Assembly (NCBI GenBank): GCA_903850725.1
Contig: CAINMG010000134.1
Span: forward strand, 1-6,670
Source: Candidatus Staskawiczbacteria bacterium
GTDB lineage: Bacteria > Patescibacteriota > Minisyncoccia > Minisyncoccales > Staskawiczbacteraceae
Reading direction: 5' to 3'
Length of the DNA: 6,670 nucleotides
The position numbers and the translations under genes were made by a program. The notes beneath the pieces are model-generated. The model saw nothing but the letters and a program-made list of their open reading frames with translations. It ran no database searches and was not told where the DNA came from. Shown here one piece after another: positions 1-5,199 of the stretch. Each line of letters begins with the position of its first letter. Positions within the stretch are counted from its first letter, which is position 1.

Positions 1-7
1 GTTTCAT

Positions 8-34
8 AATAAATTTTTTTAATAATAATTTATT
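8..34. repeat. AT-only inverted repeat
   Basis: AATAAATT (8-15) and AATTTATT (27-34) are exact reverse complements across an 11-nt AT-only spacer. In DNA this AT-rich such a match can arise by chance. I note it because it is the last of a chain of inverted repeats at this edge. Confidence 0.3.
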
Positions 35-52
35 TGCGGTGTTTGTTGTTTG

Positions 53-64
53 ATGTTCGAACAT
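53..64. repeat. Perfect 12-bp palindrome ATGTTCGAACAT
   Basis: The twelve bases read identically on both strands and are followed on the plus strand by TTTTT at 65-69. This could be a dimeric regulator site or a weak hairpin. No gene start is visible next to it inside the window, so no target can be assigned. Confidence 0.5.
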
Positions 65-99
65 TTTTTGACGAAAATCCTGAAAACTAATTTGGACTC

Positions 100-142
100 G
101 GCGGGGCAAACTATTTTTCTGGGGGAATGGAATTGCCCCGCC
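100..142. repeat. GC-rich inverted repeat, 10-bp perfect arms
   Basis: GGCGGGGCAA (100-109) and TTGCCCCGCC (133-142) are exact reverse complements separated by 23 nt. CTCGGC is also present directly repeated at 97-102 and 142-147. No T run follows on either strand, so it is not a standard terminator. It lies 12 nt from the second GC-rich hairpin (155-191), and part of its right arm (CCCGCC, 137-142) could alternatively pair with GGCGGG at 187-192. Confidence 0.7.
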
Positions 143-154
143 TCGGCTGATTTT

Positions 155-197
155 CCGCCCGCAGGAGGGGTCTGGGGAGGAATGCGGGCGGGTTTTT
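155..197 (+). terminator. GC-rich hairpin followed by T run; candidate plus-strand terminator
   Basis: CCGCCCGCA (155-163) and TGCGGGCGG (183-191) form a perfect 9-bp stem around a 19-nt loop, with a further T-G wobble pair at 154/192. On the plus strand TTTTT follows at 193-197, the arrangement of a rho-independent terminator. The long loop and short T run make it imperfect. It points away from the operon, so it would serve a plus-strand transcript entering from beyond the left edge. On the minus strand the hairpin is followed only by AAAA, so it would not terminate the operon in the classic way. Confidence 0.4.
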
Positions 198-228
198 GAA
201 CCTTTCCTTTTTCGCTTCCGAATTTCGT

Positions 229-245
229 GCCAGTTGAAAACTGGC
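229..245. repeat. Perfect 7-bp hairpin just downstream of the operon, overlapping a 10-bp palindrome
   Basis: GCCAGTT (229-235) and AACTGGC (239-245) form a perfect stem with a 3-nt loop. Its right arm overlaps the palindrome TGGCGCGCCA (242-251). The hairpin begins 15 nt past the stop codon of the HARE-HTH gene in the direction of transcription. It is not followed by a T run on the minus strand, so it might act as a 3'-end stabilising hairpin rather than an intrinsic terminator. Confidence 0.6.
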
Positions 246-260
246 GCGCCACCTTTCGTC

Positions 261-998
261 TTATTTTATCAAATTCCAGTTATCGAGGAAATATCCCATT
301 TCGTGATCCATATTTCCGAGATACACTTTTTCATCTCTAAATTTAATATTCACGCGGTAGCGTTTCCCGTGACCAACTTCCAAAATTGCTTTTTCGTGGA
401 CTTTCTTTTCAACTTCGTGAAATGGCAAAATCAAAAAATTGTTTTTCTTCTCGCCATGCAAAACAAAAATATAGTAAATATTGCCGTTGCTGTGGCGTTC
501 AAAAGAAACTTTACGAATATCAAAAACATAAGTATCAAAGCGATTGAGATTTGAAGTTTTGACCTGTATTCCAAACAGCTGATTTTCTTTGACCGCCACA
601 ATATCCATTCCAACATCTACGCTCATTATGCTGGCGTTAAAGCCACGAAAAAGCAGTTCCGAGCAAACTAGATGCTCGCCAGCTTTTCCAGTAAATCCGC
701 CGGCAATAACAATTTTTTCTTCTTCCTCTTTTTCGGCTTCAATAATCTTTGGTGTTTCCTTGATTTCTTTTTTGTTTGGATTGAGAGCAAAAGTTCCGGG
801 TGCGGTTTTGATAAAATCAGAGCCTTCAACTTTATTTTTAATATCAACCGTGATTTGCGCGTTCATTGACGCTTCTGGTGTTGCCCCTTCTGTTTCCAAT
901 ATGCCAGACTCCAAAGCCAGCCGAGTGATTTCGGTATAGTGCAAAGGCGTTCCCGCCTTTTTCAATATTTCGATTGCTGATTGTTTAAATGTGTTCAT
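261..998 (-). CDS. HARE-HTH domain fused to PD-(D/E)XK nuclease-like domain; putative accessory restriction nuclease
   Basis: The N-terminal 74 residues match the HARE-HTH winged-helix pattern, seen also in the RNA polymerase delta subunit and in restriction-related proteins: SAIEILKKAGTPLHYTEI (7-24), then a second helix and an I-x4-F-x3-APGTFAL ending (about 58-72). A lysine/glutamate-rich linker (about 76-95) follows. From about 100 the sequence fits a PD-(D/E)XK core: GKAGEHLVCSELLFRGF (104-120) with E108, then D132 in VGMDIVAV, then Q145-V-K147 on the next strand. A Q in place of the usual E also occurs in Mrr-like and some other nuclease families. The remaining 90 or so residues alternate beta and helix, with no membrane segment. 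The ATG lies 1 nt after the stop of the zinc-ribbon gene, without a Shine-Dalgarno. It is the last gene of the run. The likely role is DNA recognition or cleavage added to the type I system; substrate unknown. Domain assignment is fairly secure, nuclease activity is inferred. Confidence 0.85.
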   Translation of the reverse strand: MNTFKQSAIEILKKAGTPLHYTEITRLALESGILETEGATPEASMNAQITVDIKNKVEGSDFIKTAPGTFALNPNKKEIKETPKIIEAEKEEEEKIVIAGGFTGKAGEHLVCSELLFRGFNASIMSVDVGMDIVAVKENQLFGIQVKTSNLNRFDTYVFDIRKVSFERHSNGNIYYIFVLHGEKKNNFLILPFHEVEKKVHEKAILEVGHGKRYRVNIKFRDEKVYLGNMDHEMGYFLDNWNLIK

Positions 999-999
999 A

Positions 1000-1155
1000 T
1001 TATTTTTGATAACATTCTTTGCAAAGTTTGGTTTGATTTTTGTTTAGACTCGCCAAAAACTTATTCTCGCAAAGATATTCTTCGCCTTTAGTGATCGTTT
1101 TTTTGCACTTCGTGCAAATGTGTTCTTTTCTGGCTGTTTTCTTGGTGTAGTTCAT
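1000..1155 (-). CDS. Small four-cysteine zinc-ribbon-like protein, function unknown
   Basis: This 51-residue basic protein (12 lysines) carries two CxxC knuckles, C14-x2-C17 and C45-x2-C48, an arrangement that normally binds one zinc ion. H12 and C29 are additional possible ligands. The N-terminal segment TARKEHICTKCKKTI resembles small zinc-ribbon proteins common in phages, bacteria and archaea (pattern: basic residues, H-x-C-x2-C, then K-G-E-x-Y), but I do not recognise a named family. I chose the ATG at 1153-1155 because it lies 4 nt after the hsdR stop, matching the other junctions of the operon. A longer form from the TTG at 1189-1191 would overlap hsdR by 32 nt and add 12 residues without recognisable features. 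No Shine-Dalgarno is visible. Its position between hsdR and a putative nuclease gene suggests a DNA-binding or protein-bridging accessory role, which is inference only. Confidence 0.75.
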   Translation of the reverse strand: MNYTKKTARKEHICTKCKKTITKGEEYLCENKFLASLNKNQTKLCKECYQK

Positions 1156-1159
1156 AAAT

Positions 1160-3958
1160 TTACCATTCAAACATATCAACAATATTTTCAATCGCCGACT
1201 TGATACGACTGATTATTCCTCTTCTTTCCATAATTTTTGGCTGTTCCGGAAGCATATCTGCAATATCTTGCTCGCGAGGAAGTTTTTGGGTATACAAATA
1301 TTCTCCAATCAACTTTTCAATATTTTCTGTTGGTATATTTTCGTCTTTAGCAAGTTTTTTGAGTGTTTCTGATCTTTCACTTGCCCAGAATTCACTAAAC
1401 GATTTTTCAACATCATCTGCTTTAGCGATTTTCGGTAAATTCTCCTCAATAAATTTCTTAATGAGATCTTTTTTCTTTCTAAGTCGTGCATCGCGATCAA
1501 AAATCTTCAAAATATCTTCCGTTTTCTTTTCTCTGATTGTGTCATTTGAGATATTTTTCAATCCAGCAATCAAAAGAATAATATAATCAAAATTGATAAT
1601 ATCTCGGATAGTTAGTTCTAACTCAAAATCAATTTGGTCTAAAATCGACTCAATTCCAGAATCATCATTTTTTCTTTCTTCGTAAATATCAAGGTATTTG
1701 CTTTGGTAGTCATAAAACTCTTGCTCCGATATTCCTAAATTTTCAAAAGAAAACTCGGCAAAAGTCTCAAGTGAAGATTTTATACGCAACAAATCTCTGA
1801 ATGTTTTTACAAAAACAGCTTTTTCTTCTTCACCTTTCAGCTCATCAATAGAGGTAATAGTTGGAGTAATTTCTCTTAATTCCGAAAGTTTTAAATCAAA
1901 CTCTTTCTTTTGGTCTTCATATGGTTTTTTAAATACAATCTCTTTTGCATTTTCATCACCAAACAAAGCAAGTGCCGTGTCGGTAGCCTTTTTTAAATTC
2001 CTAAATGAGATTATATTTCCGTGAGGCTTATCGGAATTAAGCAAACGATTCGTTCGCGAATAGGCTTGAATCAATCCATGATATCGTAGATTTTTATCTA
2101 CATATAGAGTATTTAGGCGAGGACTGTCAAAACCAGTCAAAAACATATTAACAACAAGTATCAAATCCACTTCTTTGCTTTTTATCCTTTTTTGAAGGTC
2201 GCGATAATAATCATAAAAACGATCAGTTGAAAAGTTTGTTTCAAACAGCTTGTTATAATCCTTTATACAATCCTCAAGAAAATCCCGTGAAAGTGTATTG
2301 CCAGTAGTGCCTTCTCCTGCAAACACATCAAAATCAAGCATATCTCCACTCTCGTCTTCGTTCGCTTGATAAGTAAAAATAGTTGCTATTTTAAAATCGT
2401 CTGCTTTTTTACTCTTGAATAGTGAATAATATTTTTTGAGAACATCTATCCTTGATATTGCAAACAAAGCATTAAACTTTCCATTCTTTGTCTTTCTTTT
2501 CCAGTCAGCAAGAATATAATCAGTAATTTTATTTAAACGATCATCACTTTCTAAAACTTCGCGAGTATCAACCCCTTCAACAAGTGTTTCTGCAAAAATA
2601 TCCGCATCCAAAGTATCTGGGGATTTTTGTGTATATTTACCAACATACTCAACAGCGAAACCTAAAACATTATTATCAGAAATTGCGTTTGTAATAATGT
2701 ATTTATGCAAGCATTCACCAAAGACATCAGCAGTTGTTACTCCTCCGACATTATTATCGGCAAAAATAGGGGTTCCGGTAAAGCCGAATAGTTGTGCTTT
2801 TTTGAAAAAACTTTTTATTCTTGCGTGCGTCTGCCCAAATTGACTACGATGACATTCGTCAAAAATAATAACTATTTTTTCATCAATAAGATCTTTGAAT
2901 TGCTCAAGGTAAGATTCTCTGCTAATCGCAATGTCTAATTTTTGAACTGTGGTAACAATTAATTTTCGGTTTGGGTCTGTAAGCTGTTTTACTAGATTTC
3001 GAGTATTATTTGTGCCATCCACTGATCCATCGGAAAAGGAGTTGAACTCTTTGGTTGTTTGAATATCAAGGTCTTTTCTATCTACAACAAACAAAACTTT
3101 TTTAATATCCGGTATTCGCGACAAAACCTGACTTGCCTTGTATGAGGTAAGCGTTTTTCCGGAGCCGGTTGTATGCCAAATGTACCCATTTTTATTTGAT
3201 TCACGCACGCGCTTTTCAATAGCTTGCGATGCATAGTATTGATAAGGGCGAAGCACCATTGGTATTTGTAATGCTTCAGCAAGAACAATATACTCCGCAA
3301 TCATTTCTGAAACAGTACATTTTTCCAGAAAAGCATCAGCAAATTTATCGAGTTGGGTAATTTTTACATTTTTCTCGTCCGTCCAATAAAAAGTCTGTTC
3401 GAATGATTGTTTTGGATTGTTTGCAAAATATTTTGTATTTACGCCATTTGAAATAATAAAAATCTGAGCATATTCAAAAAGAGTACCAGTGAAAGAGTGT
3501 TTGTGGTATCGCTGAATCTGGTTAAATGCTTCTTTCATTTCGATTCCTCTGCGCTTTAGCTCAATATGCACAAGAGGCAAGCCGTTTATAAGAAGGGTTA
3601 CATCGTACCTGTTTTCATATCGTCCAGTTTGAGTGATTTGATGCGTTACTTGATATTCATTTTTGCACCATTGATCCATATTGAAAAAACGGATGTGTTT
3701 TGTGGTGTCATCGTCGCGGTGTAGCAAGAAATAATCTCGGAGCGTCTTGGCTTTTTGAAAGCGGTCGCCCTTATTCAAATGATTTAATATTCTTGAAAAT
3801 TCTGTATCCGAAAAAGTCAGCTGATTAAAACGCTCAAGTTGTGTTTTTAGATTACTTATTAAAGCATCCGTATCTTCTAAAACAACAGGCGAAAAGCCCA
3901 ACCGACCAAGTTGTTCAATTAAAGATTTTTCAAGTTGTGATTCTGATTGATGTGTCAT
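1160..3958 (-). CDS. hsdR: Type I restriction endonuclease motor/nuclease subunit HsdR
   Basis: HsdR provides ATP-dependent DNA translocation and cleavage in the HsdR-HsdM-HsdS complex. The 932-residue protein starts with a PD-(D/E)XK nuclease domain: D119, E133-L-K135, and the HsdR-type QxxxY motif Q147-Y151. A Q-tip-like LRPYQ (236-240) precedes the superfamily 2 helicase core: Walker A TTGSGKT (263-269), DECH (367-370), motif III FTGTP (393-397), motif V region MFLTGFDSPRLNTLYVDK (605-622) and motif VI QAYSRTNR (631-638). A charged, largely helical C-terminal region (about 680-932) would contact the methyltransferase core. As I recall EcoR124I, its catalytic residues are D151, E165 and K167; here each is shifted by 32, so spacing is identical and the N-terminus is simply shorter. 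All key residues are present, so the enzyme looks active. The ATG is 3 nt after the hsdS stop; an AAGGA lies about 15 nt upstream, too far to be a good ribosome site. Confidence 0.97.
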   Translation of the reverse strand: MTHQSESQLEKSLIEQLGRLGFSPVVLEDTDALISNLKTQLERFNQLTFSDTEFSRILNHLNKGDRFQKAKTLRDYFLLHRDDDTTKHIRFFNMDQWCKNEYQVTHQITQTGRYENRYDVTLLINGLPLVHIELKRRGIEMKEAFNQIQRYHKHSFTGTLFEYAQIFIISNGVNTKYFANNPKQSFEQTFYWTDEKNVKITQLDKFADAFLEKCTVSEMIAEYIVLAEALQIPMVLRPYQYYASQAIEKRVRESNKNGYIWHTTGSGKTLTSYKASQVLSRIPDIKKVLFVVDRKDLDIQTTKEFNSFSDGSVDGTNNTRNLVKQLTDPNRKLIVTTVQKLDIAISRESYLEQFKDLIDEKIVIIFDECHRSQFGQTHARIKSFFKKAQLFGFTGTPIFADNNVGGVTTADVFGECLHKYIITNAISDNNVLGFAVEYVGKYTQKSPDTLDADIFAETLVEGVDTREVLESDDRLNKITDYILADWKRKTKNGKFNALFAISRIDVLKKYYSLFKSKKADDFKIATIFTYQANEDESGDMLDFDVFAGEGTTGNTLSRDFLEDCIKDYNKLFETNFSTDRFYDYYRDLQKRIKSKEVDLILVVNMFLTGFDSPRLNTLYVDKNLRYHGLIQAYSRTNRLLNSDKPHGNIISFRNLKKATDTALALFGDENAKEIVFKKPYEDQKKEFDLKLSELREITPTITSIDELKGEEEKAVFVKTFRDLLRIKSSLETFAEFSFENLGISEQEFYDYQSKYLDIYEERKNDDSGIESILDQIDFELELTIRDIINFDYIILLIAGLKNISNDTIREKKTEDILKIFDRDARLRKKKDLIKKFIEENLPKIAKADDVEKSFSEFWASERSETLKKLAKDENIPTENIEKLIGEYLYTQKLPREQDIADMLPEQPKIMERRGIISRIKSAIENIVDMFEW

Positions 3959-3961
3959 AAT

Positions 3962-5197
3962 TTATATAAATAATCCTTGCATTAAACCTTTTTTCCAATT
4001 CTCAGCAAGGGTAATTTGCTGTTGTTTTGCATCTATCGCTTTATCAAGCGAAGCCAGAAAATCAGCAATTTTTTGTTGTTCTTCTAGAGAGGGGATCTCC
4101 TCCTCGATCTTTAAAAAATCTGATTCGTGAATTCTCCATTGTCCATATACTACACCTTGTCTATATCTAATCATTTTATTTATAAAGCTTTTACGAACTA
4201 AATAACTACCCATAAATTGGTGGTCACACGATTTCGCAATCTTAAAAATACCGTAAACAGGTGAAATACTTGCGAAACCAAAACGATTCGAACCTATAGA
4301 GCCAGTTTCAAGGTTATTTGAACTGTAAATAAAATCACCAAATTCAGTTCGTTTGTATTTTTTGTTATCGCTATCAATAACTAGAAATTCACGATTGTAC
4401 CTTTCTCCTTTAGGGGTCACTCCTTTATATGCCACAAAGGCCATCAAAGGATACTGTTCACTTTTGGGGAATTGTTCATTTCTTTCAATCAAGAAGCTAC
4501 CCAGTTTCTTCTTCTCCCATTTTGGAAAACTTTTTCCGCCATCATCCTTGAAGCGAATTTCTTGAGAGAAGATTTTTTGCATTATTCCTTTTTTATATTC
4601 CTCCAGGTTTTCTTTTTGTGTTTGTAAATTTTTCAACCACTCCTCAGCAGAATTAAGAAAAGAGGTGATTTTTTGTTGCTCAGGGATAGAAGGGAAAGGA
4701 ATGGGTAATTTCATAAAATCACCCTGCAAAATATTCATACGATCGTGCCTTGCTCCATAATTGGCAATCTTAAACATATATCTATGCCAATATTTGGTTT
4801 GAAAGTAATTCTCCAAAAAGGACAGATCGCCGACTTTAGGCTTAAGAACGGTGTACAACGGAGACATTATTCCTTTTCGTAAATTGTTTCTTTTAAAAGG
4901 GCCAACTGGAGCGGTTTTAGATATTCTGGGATTATAAATAAAATCATCGAGGTCAACTATAAAATAATTAGTTAGATTATCTTGATTTGCGATATCTTTA
5001 TCAAAATAATCTTGTTGGCTTACTATACCTTCCACCGCAGAATTAGTAAGAACATATTTTTCCTTATTATCACTATTTCTTTTTTGTTTTTTTTGAAAAA
5101 TGTCATGCAAATATTTCATTTCAAATGTATCTGAAAACTCAGGAAACCGAAGTTTTGGAATTTTTTGAATATTTTTTTGTAATTGAATATTATTCAT
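3962..5197 (-). CDS. hsdS: Type I restriction-modification system specificity subunit HsdS
   Basis: HsdS recognises the DNA target for both the methyltransferase (with HsdM) and the full restriction complex (with HsdR). The 411-residue length is normal. It has the expected duplicated layout: an N-terminal segment with LRFPEF (16-21), a first target-recognition domain (about 25-165), a central conserved helix starting at IPEQQKITSFL (171-181) and running to about 210, a second target-recognition domain (about 228-362), and a C-terminal copy of the helix starting at LEEQQKIADFL (371-381). The two recognition domains differ clearly, so an asymmetric bipartite site is expected; the half-sites cannot be read from sequence. 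I see no tandem four-residue repeat in the central helix like the TAEL repeats that set spacer length in EcoR124I relatives. The start ATG is 2 nt after the hsdM stop and has no Shine-Dalgarno, so translational coupling is likely. An A8 run lies in codons 35-37. Confidence 0.96.
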   Translation of the reverse strand: MNNIQLQKNIQKIPKLRFPEFSDTFEMKYLHDIFQKKQKRNSDNKEKYVLTNSAVEGIVSQQDYFDKDIANQDNLTNYFIVDLDDFIYNPRISKTAPVGPFKRNNLRKGIMSPLYTVLKPKVGDLSFLENYFQTKYWHRYMFKIANYGARHDRMNILQGDFMKLPIPFPSIPEQQKITSFLNSAEEWLKNLQTQKENLEEYKKGIMQKIFSQEIRFKDDGGKSFPKWEKKKLGSFLIERNEQFPKSEQYPLMAFVAYKGVTPKGERYNREFLVIDSDNKKYKRTEFGDFIYSSNNLETGSIGSNRFGFASISPVYGIFKIAKSCDHQFMGSYLVRKSFINKMIRYRQGVVYGQWRIHESDFLKIEEEIPSLEEQQKIADFLASLDKAIDAKQQQITLAENWKKGLMQGLFI

Positions 5198-5199
5198 AC

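Larger units (their letters stand above)
1..260. other. Intergenic region rich in inverted repeats, no convincing gene
   Basis: The DNA beyond the last operon gene has no recognisable coding sequence. It switches from AT-rich (about 1-92) to a GC-rich block (61 of 95 bases are G or C over 98-192 by hand count) and then to a mixed stretch up to the stop of the HARE-HTH gene. Several perfect inverted repeats, listed separately, occupy much of it. A 77-codon open frame on the minus strand (252 to 19, GTG start) runs straight through these repeats and has a low-complexity proline-rich translation, so I do not call it a gene. The region could be a dispersed genomic repeat, a set of RNA hairpins stabilising the 3' end of the operon transcript, or a convergent terminator region. 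Confidence 0.7.

Noticed and set aside
53..64. LexA/SOS box
   Set aside because: The half-sites are arranged as GTTC-GAAC with no spacer, unlike the spaced GAAC-N4-GTTC of Gram-positive boxes or the direct GTTC-N7-GTTC of alphaproteobacteria.
19..252. 77-codon minus-strand open frame with a GTG start 8 nt after the HARE-HTH gene stop
   Set aside because: It runs through three inverted repeats, its translation is proline/lysine-rich low complexity without any recognisable domain, and the GTG start falls inside a palindrome. A sixth operon gene is not excluded but is not supported.
234..939. Plus-strand open frames opposite the HARE-HTH/nuclease gene (234-554, 589-939, 672-869)
   Set aside because: They are antisense shadows of a gene with clear domain conservation, and their translations are hydrophobic or serine-rich without recognisable motifs.
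1156..1191. TTG at 1189-1191 as start of the zinc-ribbon gene
   Set aside because: It would overlap the end of hsdR by 32 nt and add residues with no zinc-ribbon features; the ATG at 1153-1155 matches the spacing of the other junctions.
1200..1586. 128-codon plus-strand open frame opposite the 3' part of hsdR
   Set aside because: It is antisense to the conserved helical C-terminal region of HsdR and has the Ser/Phe/Ile-rich composition expected of a shadow frame.
3962..5197. Invertible or duplicated hsdS allele (shufflon-type specificity switching)
   Set aside because: Only one hsdS is present in the window, with no second partial copy, no recombinase gene and no long inverted repeats flanking its recognition domains.
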